Shown: positions 26,045 to 34,701 of the stretch, piece after piece
Position numbering within the stretch: position 1 is the stretch's first letter
How the letters are laid out: every line of letters begins with the position of its first letter
Assembly: GCF_000519085.1 (NCBI RefSeq)
Contig: NZ_KI912577.1
Location: 4,582,035-4,646,034 of the forward strand
Length of the DNA stretch: 64,000 nucleotides
Direction of reading: 5' to 3'
Source of the DNA: Methylobacterium sp. 10
GTDB taxonomy: Bacteria > Pseudomonadota > Alphaproteobacteria > Rhizobiales > Beijerinckiaceae
Made by a program: the position numbers and the translations under genes
The notes under the pieces: model-generated
What the model was told of the DNA's origin: nothing
The model's input: only the letters and a program-made list of their open reading frames with translations
Databases searched by the model: none

Positions 26045-26261
26045 TCCAAAAGTCCCGTTCGTCTCGCCTGGGATGGGAGCCGCCCTGCGCGTTCGCGAGG
26101 TGGAGGCTATGGCCTCTCAAGTCAACATCGCGGTTTTACGACGTTTCTGGCCGTGTCGCCTGTATCGCGCTGCTTTCTCACGAATTGATGACACGCCGTC
26201 CACCGGGAACTGGCCACCGCGGTGCAGGTTGATCGCACGGAAACAAGCATAGGCTCGAACG

Positions 26262-26789
26262 ATGGCGGCCAGCGCAGAAAAGACCGACCCTAAACTGTGG
26301 GACAGGATCAAGTCGGAGGTGACCGCTTCCGACAAGGGTGGCAAGCCCGGTCAATGGTCTGCCCGCAAGGCACAGGCTGCGACGAAGGCCTACAAGGAGG
26401 CCGGTGGCGGCTACAAGGGCCAGAAGTCCGACAAGAACAGCCTGACGCAATGGTCGAACGAGGAATGGGATACGAAATCTGGCAAGCCGAGCGGTGAGAC
26501 GGGGGAGCGCTATCTTCCAAAGAAGGCCCGCTCATCCTTGTCTAAGGACGAGTATGAACGCTCCACTAGGAAGAAGCGTGCGGACACCAAGGACGGCAAG
26601 CAGTTCTCGAGTCAGCCGAAGGATGTGGCCGAGAAATCCGCGTCCGCCAGGAAGGCCGGGGCCAAGCAGGGGAAGGCGTCCGGCGGCCCTACGAAGGCGG
26701 AGCTGATGCGGAAGGCCAAGTCCGCTAACATTCGCGGCCGCTCCACCATGTCGAAAGATGAACTCGAAAAGGCGCTCCATGCCACGTGA
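26262..26789 (+). CDS. DUF5872-like hypothetical protein, lysine-rich
   Basis: A 175-residue very basic, hydrophilic protein. The first 100 residues (PKLWDRIKSEVTASDKGGKP, GQWSARKAQAATKAYKEAGG, SGKPSGETGERYLPKKAR) match, from memory, a family of uncharacterised bacterial proteins (DUF5872) also seen in large viruses. After a lysine/serine linker it ends with a SAP-like helix pair (TKAELMRKAKSANIRGRSTM). That suggests nucleic-acid binding. No signal peptide is present. The family name is my recollection and should be tested. Confidence 0.6.
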   Translation: MAASAEKTDPKLWDRIKSEVTASDKGGKPGQWSARKAQAATKAYKEAGGGYKGQKSDKNSLTQWSNEEWDTKSGKPSGETGERYLPKKARSSLSKDEYERSTRKKRADTKDGKQFSSQPKDVAEKSASARKAGAKQGKASGGPTKAELMRKAKSANIRGRSTMSKDELEKALHAT

Positions 26790-26899
26790 CCGCATGGCTA
26801 AGCGGATGCTCAAGCTCTTCTTCCGTATCCGATTTGAACGGAACTGATCCAAGCGGAGTTCTGCCCCAGACATCACCCGCCGTTCAGGATTTTGCTTCG

Positions 26900-27250
26900 A
26901 TGATCGCCAGACCCTTCGTTCTCAGCTTATGCCTCGCCTTGTCACCGACGGGTGCCGTCGTCGCGCAGATCATCGAAGCGCCGGCTGGTGTCGGTACCGT
27001 TCCGTCGAGCCGCAGTGAGGCGGCGGCATCGGAGGGTGTCCGTAGCCAGGTGCCGTCGAGCGGGGCGACTCGAGTCGAGGGGTCGGTGAAAGACTCTCCT
27101 GCCAGCAAGGCTCCCGTCGGTGGCGCGGGAGCGGCATCGGGCACGTCGTCCGCAGCGGGCGTCGGCACCGGCGTCGGCGGTCCGCCCGGCACCGGTGCCC
27201 TGCCCGGCACCGGTGGGACCTCGGGCGGTCCCGGCGGGATCAACCGCTGA
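26900..27250 (+). CDS. Secreted glycine/alanine-rich small protein
   Basis: From the ATG at 26900 this encodes 116 residues. There is a clear N-terminal signal peptide (ARPFVLSLCLALSPTGAVVA) with likely cleavage after AVVA, followed by a low-complexity Ser/Gly/Ala/Thr-Pro tail (GTGVGGPPGTGALPGTGGTS). The ORF continues upstream to 26786, but that part has no signal-like start. Function unknown; probably a periplasmic or surface low-complexity protein. Confidence 0.5.
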   Translation: MIARPFVLSLCLALSPTGAVVAQIIEAPAGVGTVPSSRSEAAASEGVRSQVPSSGATRVEGSVKDSPASKAPVGGAGAASGTSSAAGVGTGVGGPPGTGALPGTGGTSGGPGGINR

Positions 27251-27307
27251 CCCGACCGGGACATCCGTCTCGTCGCACCCCAATCCGCAAACTCGAAAGG
27301 CTTCGAC

Positions 27308-27766
27308 ATGCCTGTCCGTCCGACGTTCGTCTTCGCAGGTCTCGCATCTTTCACAGTTCTGGCGGCTGGCATAAGTACCGCCGAAGCGTCCTGCCTGCGA
27401 CAGGTTACCAACCGGTCCACATTGACCCTGGTGGTGGGGCAGGAAGGCGCTCCGGCCGTAACGGTTCGTCCCGGCACCTCCCGGGCGATCAGGCTCGACG
27501 GGCCGGCGCCTGTGGATGTCTCGGGCTATTGCGGCGGAGTGCTGCGTGGTGGCGTGCCCCTCGGACAACCAGTCCTTCAGCGAAGCTTCGCGGTAACGGC
27601 CGTGAAGGACCGTTGCTTCTACGAGGTCGGTAATGGCTTCTTCGAGCGTGAGCTTGGTCCTAGCTTCTTCCCGCGGGAGGATGCCGAAGCATTTGCCCTC
27701 AACGCTCCGCGACAGGGAGATCTCGCCCTCGGTCCGTCCGCTATCGTCTGCACCACCGTCCGCTGA
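27308..27766 (+). CDS. Secreted hypothetical protein with conserved cysteines
   Basis: A 152-residue exported protein. It has a signal peptide (FAGLASFTVLAAGISTAEAS) with a likely AEA-S cleavage, and a mature part with four cysteines (SCLRQV, GYCGGV, RCFYEV, IVCTTV), which could form two disulphides. The mature sequence is beta-rich. GAAAGG lies upstream of the ATG. It follows the previous small secreted protein by 57 bases and may be cotranscribed. No family recognised. Confidence 0.65.
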   Translation: MPVRPTFVFAGLASFTVLAAGISTAEASCLRQVTNRSTLTLVVGQEGAPAVTVRPGTSRAIRLDGPAPVDVSGYCGGVLRGGVPLGQPVLQRSFAVTAVKDRCFYEVGNGFFERELGPSFFPREDAEAFALNAPRQGDLALGPSAIVCTTVR

Positions 27767-27784
27767 ACAGACGAGCCGGAACGA

Positions 27785-27817
27785 GAAAGGCCCGCATGGC
27801 AAGCATGCGGGCCTTTC
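27785..27817. terminator. Bidirectional hairpin terminator between convergent genes
   Basis: A perfect 14-bp stem, GAAAGGCCCGCATG at 27785-27798 pairing with 27804-27817, closes a 5-base GCAAG loop. It lies between the plus-strand secreted protein (stop 27766) and the minus-strand transporter (stop 27842). The A and T runs at the stem base give a short U-tract in both directions, fitting a shared intrinsic terminator. Confidence 0.8.
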
Positions 27818-27841
27818 TTCGTGGAGCGTCTGACTTCAGCG

Positions 27842-29173
27842 TCAGTAAGCGGCGACCTTCCGGTTGATGGCGAGCGCGCTCAGGGTGGCGACCGCGCCGG
27901 ACAGGAGGTACACGCCGACCCAGGCCAGGCCGAAGCGGCTCGACAGGCTGAGCGCCACGAGCGGCGCGAAGCCGGCTCCGATCAGCCAGGCGAGGTCCGA
28001 GGTGAGCGCAGCGCCGGTATAGCGGTAGCGCGTTCCGAGATTCTCGGTCACGGAGCCGGAGGTTTGGCCGTAGGAGAGGCCGAGCAGACCGAAGCCGACG
28101 AGGACGTAGATCGTCTGGCCGGTCTCGCTATCGCCGAACAGGAGTGGCGCGAGGATGCTGGCGAGACTGAATAGGCCGATGAGGCTTGCCGCGATGCCCA
28201 CCAGACGGCGCCGGCCCACCTGATCCGCAACGATTCCTGAGATCACGATTGCGCCAGCAAAGACGATAGAGCCGACGAACTGCACCAGCAGGAACTCGCC
28301 GGCCGAGCGTTTCGTGAACAGGGTGATCCAGCTGATCGGAAAGATGCTCACGAGGTGGAACAGGGCGAAACTCGCCAGTGGCACGAAGGCACCGATGAGG
28401 ACGGTCCGTCCCTGTGCGCGAATCATCTCCCAGACTGGTGTCGGGGCGAGTTCGCGGGTCTCGAGGAGCTGCGTGAACTCCTCGGTTGCGACGAGGCGAA
28501 GTCGGGCGAAGAGAGCGACCACGTTCACCGCGAAGGCGACGTAGAACGGATACCGCCAGCCCCAATCCAGGAAGTCGTCCATGGTCAGATTGGCGAGGAA
28601 GAACGAGAACAGGGCACTCGCGAGCCCGAACCCAATGGGCGCTCCGAGCTGCGGGATCATCGCATACCAGCCCTTGCGGTCGTTGGGGGCCTTGATCGAC
28701 AGGAGCGAAGCTAGACCGTCCCAGGCTCCCCCGAGGGCGAGCCCCTGCCCGATCCGGAAGGCCGCGAGCAGCCAGATCGATACCATCCCGATGCTGTGAT
28801 AGGTCGGCAGGAAGGCGATCGACACCGTTGAGCCGCCGAGCAGGAACAGGGCGATCGTCAGCTTCACGCCCCGCCCGTGACGGCGATCGATCTCCATGAA
28901 GATCACCGAACCGATCGGCCGCGCGACGAAGGCGAGGGCGAAGAGGGCGAACGCGTAGAGCGTCCCGTCCAGCGGCGGCACGAACGGGAAGAAGACCTTC
29001 GGGAAGATCAATACAGAGGCGATGCCGAAGACGAAGAAGTCGAAGAATTCCGACGTCCGGCCGATGAGGACGCCGACGGCGATGTCGCCGGGGGCGACCT
29101 CGGGTTCAGTGGCGCCGGCCCGAGCACCTGCACTGAGATGCGGCGGGGTCTGCAACGCGTAATCTTGGCTCAT
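27842..29173 (-). CDS. MHS-family major facilitator (metabolite:proton symporter)
   Basis: A 443-residue, 12-helix inner-membrane transporter from the ATG at 29173; the frame runs further upstream, but the added residues do not look like a transporter start. The MHS features are visible: TSEFFDFFVFGIASVLIFPK in helix 1, FVARPIGSVIFMEIDRRHGR in the loop 2-3 motif, and GQGLALGGAWDGLASLLS (usually GGEWGG). Relatives take up dicarboxylates, alpha-ketoglutarate, shikimate or osmolytes with protons. The substitution GGAWDG may affect substrate, which cannot be stated. A second MHS transporter lies at 41296-42588. Confidence 0.85.
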   Translation of the reverse strand: MSQDYALQTPPHLSAGARAGATEPEVAPGDIAVGVLIGRTSEFFDFFVFGIASVLIFPKVFFPFVPPLDGTLYAFALFALAFVARPIGSVIFMEIDRRHGRGVKLTIALFLLGGSTVSIAFLPTYHSIGMVSIWLLAAFRIGQGLALGGAWDGLASLLSIKAPNDRKGWYAMIPQLGAPIGFGLASALFSFFLANLTMDDFLDWGWRYPFYVAFAVNVVALFARLRLVATEEFTQLLETRELAPTPVWEMIRAQGRTVLIGAFVPLASFALFHLVSIFPISWITLFTKRSAGEFLLVQFVGSIVFAGAIVISGIVADQVGRRRLVGIAASLIGLFSLASILAPLLFGDSETGQTIYVLVGFGLLGLSYGQTSGSVTENLGTRYRYTGAALTSDLAWLIGAGFAPLVALSLSSRFGLAWVGVYLLSGAVATLSALAINRKVAAY

Positions 29174-29539
29174 GGACGGCCATTCGCTGCTTGAAGGGTG
29201 GGAGGACACGCCGCACTTGGCGCGCCCCTGTGTTCCGATTATGGAGGCTTGTTGCACTGCGGCAAAGCGATGCAACGGCACGATTCGCGGTTCGCTATGG
29301 CATATTGTCCGCGGATGATGCTCCCCTTCTTACTGCCTCTCACGAGATAAATCAGCTATGCTCTAAACGCCCGGCTGATTGAAGCCGCAGGCACTTGCCA
29401 GGGCGCCTTTGCACTGCGCAGGAGAAGCCCGTATCGAACCGGTCTCGCGGGAAGCGGTCCGGTCCGAACCGCCGCTTCTCGTAAACCAGATGTTTCCTCC
29501 CGACGTTCCGTCCGCGGACGTCTCACTGCAGCCGGTCGG
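29174..29539. other. Divergent intergenic region upstream of cyoABCD
   Basis: These 366 bases lie between the transporter start (minus) and cyoA (plus) and must hold both promoters. Nothing gene-like is supported; a 62-codon plus frame at 29191 has no features. AT-richer sequence occurs near 29335-29365. Confidence 0.45.
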
Positions 29540-30664
29540 ATGTCATCCAGATCCTTGCGCGCTCTCGCTAGCCTGCCTCTCGTGGCCCTTCTGTCGGGCT
29601 GCAACATGGTCGTCATGCAACCCGCGGGCGACATCGCCACGCGGCAGCGTGACCTGATCGTTGCCTCTACGGGGCTGATGCTGCTGATCATCTTACCCGT
29701 GATCGCATTCACGCTCCTCTTCGCTTGGCGCTATCGCCAGTCGAACACCGAAGCCGAGTACGATCCGGACTGGCACCACTCGACGCAGCTCGAGGTGCTG
29801 ATCTGGTCCGCCCCGCTCGTGATCATCATCGCCCTCGGGGCGCTGACCTGGATCAGCACGCATACGCTCGATCCCTACCGGCCCCTCAGCCGCATCGACG
29901 CCTCGCGGCCGCTTCCCGCGGATGTGAAGCCGTTGACCGTCGAGGTCGTCGCCCTCGATTGGAAATGGCTGTTCTTTTATCCCGATCTCGGCATCGCCAC
30001 GGTGAACGAACTGGCGGCGCCGGTGGATGTGCCGATCAACTTCAAGATCACCTCGGCCTCGATGATGAACTCGTTCTTCATCCCGGCTCTGGCGGGACAG
30101 ATCTACGCCATGGCCGGCATGGAGACGAAGCTGCACGCCGTGATCAATAAGGCGGGCGTCTACGAGGGCTTCTCGGCGAATTACAGCGGCGAGGGCTTCT
30201 CGCGGATGAACTTCAAGTTCCATGGCGTGACCCAGGAGGGCTTCGACCAGTGGGTTGCCAAGGCGAAGGCGGAAGGCAAGGAACTTACTCGTGATGCCTA
30301 TGTCGCGCTGGAGAAGCCGAGCGAGCGTGAGCCGGTGACCTACTACTCCTCCGTGGCGCCCGGCCTCTACAGCACCATCCTCAACATGTGCGTCATCGAG
30401 GGCAAGATGTGCATGGGCGAGATGATGAGCATCGATTCCAAGGGCGGCGCCGGCAAGGAGAGCCACGCCAACCAGGAGCGGCTCAGATATGACAACCGCC
30501 ATGCGGTTCGCGGCGAGGAGGCACAGGGGGCCACGTTCCCCGCCTCCGAGAAGAAGCCACGCACCCAGGAGGTCGACCCCGCCAAGGGGCATGACCATCA
30601 CCACGACCATTCCGGGCCGGACACGAAGCAAAGCGACCCTGCCCCGGTGCAACTGAACCGCTAG
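29540..30664 (+). CDS. cyoA: Cytochrome bo3 ubiquinol oxidase subunit II
   Basis: A 374-residue lipoprotein subunit of the proton-pumping quinol oxidase. The signal ends in a lipobox, LVALLSGCN, so Cys21 should be acylated. Two transmembrane helices follow, then a periplasmic cupredoxin fold (ALDWKWLFFYPDLGIATVNE, SASMMNSFFIPALAGQIYAM). The copper-A ligands of cytochrome c oxidases are absent, as expected for a quinol oxidase. The C-terminal tail is unusual: long, hydrophilic and histidine-rich (GHDHHHDHSG). First gene of cyoABCD. Confidence 0.95.
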   Translation: MSSRSLRALASLPLVALLSGCNMVVMQPAGDIATRQRDLIVASTGLMLLIILPVIAFTLLFAWRYRQSNTEAEYDPDWHHSTQLEVLIWSAPLVIIIALGALTWISTHTLDPYRPLSRIDASRPLPADVKPLTVEVVALDWKWLFFYPDLGIATVNELAAPVDVPINFKITSASMMNSFFIPALAGQIYAMAGMETKLHAVINKAGVYEGFSANYSGEGFSRMNFKFHGVTQEGFDQWVAKAKAEGKELTRDAYVALEKPSEREPVTYYSSVAPGLYSTILNMCVIEGKMCMGEMMSIDSKGGAGKESHANQERLRYDNRHAVRGEEAQGATFPASEKKPRTQEVDPAKGHDHHHDHSGPDTKQSDPAPVQLNR

Positions 30665-30796
30665 GTCGACGCGATGACGCGCGGCCTTCGGGACAGGCGC
30701 GTCACGGCGACGGCACCATTAGATTGAACCGATGAGAGACGGGTACCGAATCGATCGGTACGTCCCCTCGCCGACAACCGGGAACGAAGCGATCCC

Positions 30797-32800
30797 ATGT
30801 TTGCCAATCTCGATCTTCAGAAGCTCGTCTTCGGGCGGCTGACTCTCGAAGCCATCCCGTATCACGAGCCCATCCTGCTCGTGACCTTCATCGGCGTCGC
30901 CATCGGTGGCGTCGGGCTGCTGGGCCTCATCACCTACATGCGCTGGTGGGGGCCGTTGTGGCGTGACTGGTTCACCTCCGTCGACCACAAGAAGATCGGC
31001 ATCATGTATGTGGTGCTTGCATTAGTGATGTTGCTGCGCGGCTTCTCCGACGCGCTGCTCATGCGCTCGCAACAGGCCATGGCCTTCGGTGCCAACGAGG
31101 GCTATCTGCCGCCGCACCATTACGACCAGATCTTCACCGCCCATGGCGTGATCATGATTTTCTTCGTGGCGATGCCCCTGGTCACCGGCCTGATGAACTT
31201 CGTTGTGCCGCTGCAGATCGGCGCGCGCGACGTGTCGTTCCCGTTCCTCAACAATTTCAGCTTCTGGATGACCGTCAGTGGTGCCGCCACGATCATGGCT
31301 TCGCTGTTCGTCGGCGAGTTCGCCCGCACCGGATGGCTCGCCTATCCGCCACTCTCCGGCCCCGCCGGCAGCCCGGGTGTGGGTGTCGACTATTACATCT
31401 GGGGTCTCCAGATCGCCGGCATCGGCACCCTGCTTTCGGGCATCAACCTCATCGCGACCATCGTGAAGATGCGTGCCCCCGGCATGACCATGATGAAGAT
31501 GCCGATCTTCACCTGGACCGCCCTCTGCACGAACATCCTCATCGTCGCGGCCTTCCCGATCCTCACGGCCGTTCTCGCGTTGCTCTCCCTCGACCGCTAC
31601 GTGGGAACGCATTTCTTCTCGAACGACCTCGGCGGCAACCCGATGATGTACGTGAACCTCATCTGGATCTGGGGTCACCCGGAGGTCTACATCCTGATCC
31701 TGCCGGCCTTCGGCGTCTTCTCGGAGATCGTTTCGACCTTCTCCGGCAAGCGGCTCTTCGGCTACGCGTCCATGGTTTATGCCACCGTGGTCATCACGAT
31801 CCTGTCCTACCTCGTCTGGCTGCACCACTTCTTCACGATGGGCTCGGGTGCCTCCGTAAACTCGTTCTTCGGCATCACGACGATGATCATCTCGATCCCG
31901 ACGGGAGCGAAGCTCTTCAACTGGCTCTTCACCATGTACAAGGGCCGCATCCGCTTCGAGGAGCCGATGCTCTGGGCCATCGGCTTCATGGTGACCTTCA
32001 CCATCGGTGGCATGACCGGCGTGCTGCTCGCCGTGCCCCCGGCCGATTTCGTGCTGCACAACAGCCTGTTCCTCATCGCTCACTTCCACAACGTCATCAT
32101 CGGCGGCGTCCTGTTCGGCATGCTGGCCGGCATCACCTACTGGTTCCCGAAGGCATTCGGTTTCCGGCTCGACCCGTTCTGGGGGAAGATGTCATTCTGG
32201 TTCTGGCTCACGGGCTTCTACTTCGCCTTTATGCCGCTCTACGTCCTTGGCCTGATGGGTGTGACCCGCCGCGTGCAGCATTTCGACGACCCGTCGCTGC
32301 AGATCTGGTTCATCATCGCCGCCTTCGGCGCTGGTCTGATCGCGCTCGGAATCCTCTCGTTCATCATCCAACTCGTGGTGAGCTTCATGCGGCGCGAAGC
32401 TCTGCGCGACCACACCGGCGATCCGTGGGGTGGGCGGACCCTCGAATGGTCGACCTCCTCGCCTCCGCCGGATTACAACTTCGCCTTCACGCCGGTGATC
32501 CACGACCACGATGCGTGGTCGGACATGAAGCGTCGCGGCTATGCGCGGCCGCTCAAGGGCTTCCGTCCGATCCACATGCCGAAGAACACCGGCACGGGCA
32601 TGATCCTGGGTATCCTCAGCATCGGCTTCTCGTTCGGCATGATCTGGTACATCTGGTGGCTCGCGGCGTTGACCTTCATCGCCATGGCCGTCGTCGCCAT
32701 CGGTCACACGTTCAACTACAACCGCGACTTCTACATCTCGGCCGATGCCGTCATCGGTACCGAGACCGAACGGACGCGGCTGCTCGAAGGTCGGGTCTGA
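30797..32800 (+). CDS. cyoB: Cytochrome bo3 ubiquinol oxidase subunit I
   Basis: A 667-residue heme-copper oxidase catalytic subunit with about 15 membrane helices. It binds low-spin heme b, heme o3 and copper-B, and reduces oxygen to water while pumping protons. Key sites: FTAHGVIMIFF (low-spin heme His), WGHPEVYILILPAFG (copper-B His and the cross-linked Tyr), LHHFFTMG (copper-B His pair) and AHFHNVIIGG (heme histidines). It begins 132 bases after cyoA, and cyoC starts 5 bases after its stop. Confidence 0.97.
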   Translation: MFANLDLQKLVFGRLTLEAIPYHEPILLVTFIGVAIGGVGLLGLITYMRWWGPLWRDWFTSVDHKKIGIMYVVLALVMLLRGFSDALLMRSQQAMAFGANEGYLPPHHYDQIFTAHGVIMIFFVAMPLVTGLMNFVVPLQIGARDVSFPFLNNFSFWMTVSGAATIMASLFVGEFARTGWLAYPPLSGPAGSPGVGVDYYIWGLQIAGIGTLLSGINLIATIVKMRAPGMTMMKMPIFTWTALCTNILIVAAFPILTAVLALLSLDRYVGTHFFSNDLGGNPMMYVNLIWIWGHPEVYILILPAFGVFSEIVSTFSGKRLFGYASMVYATVVITILSYLVWLHHFFTMGSGASVNSFFGITTMIISIPTGAKLFNWLFTMYKGRIRFEEPMLWAIGFMVTFTIGGMTGVLLAVPPADFVLHNSLFLIAHFHNVIIGGVLFGMLAGITYWFPKAFGFRLDPFWGKMSFWFWLTGFYFAFMPLYVLGLMGVTRRVQHFDDPSLQIWFIIAAFGAGLIALGILSFIIQLVVSFMRREALRDHTGDPWGGRTLEWSTSSPPPDYNFAFTPVIHDHDAWSDMKRRGYARPLKGFRPIHMPKNTGTGMILGILSIGFSFGMIWYIWWLAALTFIAMAVVAIGHTFNYNRDFYISADAVIGTETERTRLLEGRV

Positions 32801-32805
32801 GAACC

Positions 32806-33435
32806 ATGGCGTCGCACTCCCCCACCCTCGCCAAGGACGGCGAGGCACCCTCCTTCTACATGGAGGAGGATCACCATCCCGAAGGCGGCACCATGCTCGG
32901 CTTCTGGATCTACCTGATGAGCGATTGCCTCATCTTCGCGGCCCTCTTCGCCACCTACGCCGTTCTCGGTCGCAACTATGCGGCAGGTCCTTCCCCGAAG
33001 GACCTGTTCGACCTGCCGCTGGTGGCACTGAACACCTCGATGCTGCTGTTCTCGTCCATTACCTATGGCTTCGCCATGCTGGAGATGGCCAAGGGCGAGC
33101 AACGGCGGATGCAGCTCTGGCTCGGCGTGACCGGCCTGTTCGGCCTCGCCTTCATCGGGCTCGAACTCTACGAGTTCGCACACCTCATCCATGAGGGCGC
33201 CGGACCGCAGCGCAGTGCCTTCCTGTCGTCCTTCTTCACCCTGGTGGGCACCCACGGCCTGCACGTCACCCTCGGTCTCGTCTGGCTCATCGTCCTGATG
33301 GTTCAGACCGAGAAAAAGGGGCTGATTCCCGAGAACCAGCGTCGCCTGCAATGCCTGTCGATGTTCTGGCACTTCCTCGACGTCATCTGGATCGGCGTCT
33401 TCACCTTCGTCTATCTCATGGGAGTGCTGCAATGA
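32806..33435 (+). CDS. cyoC: Cytochrome bo3 ubiquinol oxidase subunit III
   Basis: A 209-residue five-helix subunit III, the normal length for CyoC. Visible segments include GFWIYLMSDCLIFAALFATY and SFFTLVGTHGLHVTLGLVWL, the standard helix signatures. The ATG at 32806 lies just after the cyoB stop; the long frame extending upstream from 31333 is antisense-like overlap with cyoB in another frame. Its stop overlaps the cyoD start (ATGA at 33432-33435). Confidence 0.95.
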   Translation: MASHSPTLAKDGEAPSFYMEEDHHPEGGTMLGFWIYLMSDCLIFAALFATYAVLGRNYAAGPSPKDLFDLPLVALNTSMLLFSSITYGFAMLEMAKGEQRRMQLWLGVTGLFGLAFIGLELYEFAHLIHEGAGPQRSAFLSSFFTLVGTHGLHVTLGLVWLIVLMVQTEKKGLIPENQRRLQCLSMFWHFLDVIWIGVFTFVYLMGVLQ

Positions 33436-33833
33436 GCGCCGCCAGCCAGTCCGCCCATGCCGCGGACCATGAAGAGGACGTGAAGGGCCACGGCGACCAA
33501 AGCGGTCACGGCTCCTTAAAGGGTTATGTCACCGGCTTCGTGCTCTCCGTCATCCTCACCGCCATTCCGTTTTGGCTGGTGATGGGTGACGTGCTCGGTA
33601 ACCCCCGTCTCACCGGCCTTGTCATCATGGGCTTCGGCGTGGTGCAGATCGTGGTTCACATGATCTACTTCCTGCATATGAACACCAAGTCCGAGGGCGG
33701 CTGGACGATCCTGGCGCTGATCTTCACCCTGACGCTCGTGGTCATCACGCTTACCGGTTCCGTCTGGGTCATGTATCACCTCAACACCAACATGATGCCG
33801 ATGACGCCGACCAGCCTCCATCAGCACCATTAG
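33432..33833 (+). CDS. cyoD: Cytochrome bo3 ubiquinol oxidase subunit IV
   Basis: A 133-residue three-helix subunit IV (SLKGYVTGFVLSVILTAIPF, VVQIVVHMIYFLHM, LALIFTLTLVVITLTGSVWV), needed for assembly of the oxidase. The N-terminus is longer than in E. coli and His/Asp-rich (AADHEEDVKGHGDQSGHGS); the C-terminus ends in LHQHH. The heme O synthase cyoE, which closes the operon in enterobacteria, is not present; a SURF1 gene follows instead. Confidence 0.93.
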   Translation: MSAASQSAHAADHEEDVKGHGDQSGHGSLKGYVTGFVLSVILTAIPFWLVMGDVLGNPRLTGLVIMGFGVVQIVVHMIYFLHMNTKSEGGWTILALIFTLTLVVITLTGSVWVMYHLNTNMMPMTPTSLHQHH

Positions 33834-33953
33834 CGTATCGCCCCGGAACGCTACTCTGTTAGCGGGACACACGATGCGACACCGGACGCCCATGGACCCA
33901 CACCGGATGCGAAATTCGGGACGGGTCTATGGCGTTGGTGCCGTCCCTCCTCA

Positions 33954-34697
33954 ATGAGTACAAAAAGACTTTCGCGGCGCGCGTCCGCGATAATCGCCAC
34001 GATCAGTGTCCTGACACTCCTGGCCGTGGTGACCTTCGCGGCGCTCGGGACATGGCAGGTCCAGCGCCGGGCGTGGAAGCATGACCTGATCGCCCGCGTC
34101 GATGCGCGGATCCATGCCGATGCGGTTCCTGCGCCGGGGCGAGCGGATTGGCCCGCGCTCGATGCCGGGGCCGATGCCTACAGGCGCGTCTTCGCCACCG
34201 GGACCTTCGCGGATGACCAGGAGACCCTGGTCCAGGCGGTCACCGAGCTCGGCGGCGGATACTGGGTGATGACGCCGCTGGTCGGCGCGGACGGAGCCAC
34301 CATCCTCGTCAATCGCGGCTTCGTTCCGGCGCAGAAGCGCGACCTCGCGACCCGTGAAATCCATCGAGGCGTGGGCGAGACCCGCGTCACCGGCCTGCTG
34401 CGCATGTCAGAGCCCGGTGGCGGCTTCCTGCGCCACAACGACCCCGCTGCCGATCGTTGGTACTCGCGCGATGTGGCGGCCATCGCCGTAGCACACGGCC
34501 TTGGCCCAACCGCGCCATACTTCATCGACGCCGACGCGGAGCCCAATCCCGGCGGGTATCCCGTGGGCGGGCTCACTGTCGTCGCCTTCAGCGATAACCA
34601 CCTTGTTTATGCGCTGACTTGGTATGCGCTCGCCGTCATGGCGGCGGCCGGTGGCGCCTACGTCATCCGCGACGGGACGCGCCGGCGCGACGCCTGA
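33954..34697 (+). CDS. SURF1-family oxidase assembly protein
   Basis: A 247-residue membrane protein with the SURF1 layout: one N-terminal and one C-terminal helix (TISVLTLLAVVTFAALGTWQ and YALTWYALAVMAAAGGAYVI) enclosing a periplasmic domain. Signature residues include ALGTWQVQRRAWK, TLVQAVTELGGGYWVMTPL, ILVNRGFVP and FSDNHLVYALTWY. SURF1 proteins help place heme a/o in subunit I. Its position 120 bases after cyoD suggests it serves this quinol oxidase. It ends 4 bases from the convergent peptidase stop. Confidence 0.9.
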   Translation: MSTKRLSRRASAIIATISVLTLLAVVTFAALGTWQVQRRAWKHDLIARVDARIHADAVPAPGRADWPALDAGADAYRRVFATGTFADDQETLVQAVTELGGGYWVMTPLVGADGATILVNRGFVPAQKRDLATREIHRGVGETRVTGLLRMSEPGGGFLRHNDPAADRWYSRDVAAIAVAHGLGPTAPYFIDADAEPNPGGYPVGGLTVVAFSDNHLVYALTWYALAVMAAAGGAYVIRDGTRRRDA

Positions 34698-34701
34698 CCG
34701 G

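Noticed and set aside
31333..32800. Upstream extension of the cyoC frame through cyoB
   Set aside because: Arg/His/Pro-rich overlap of cyoB; the real cyoC start is ATG 32806.
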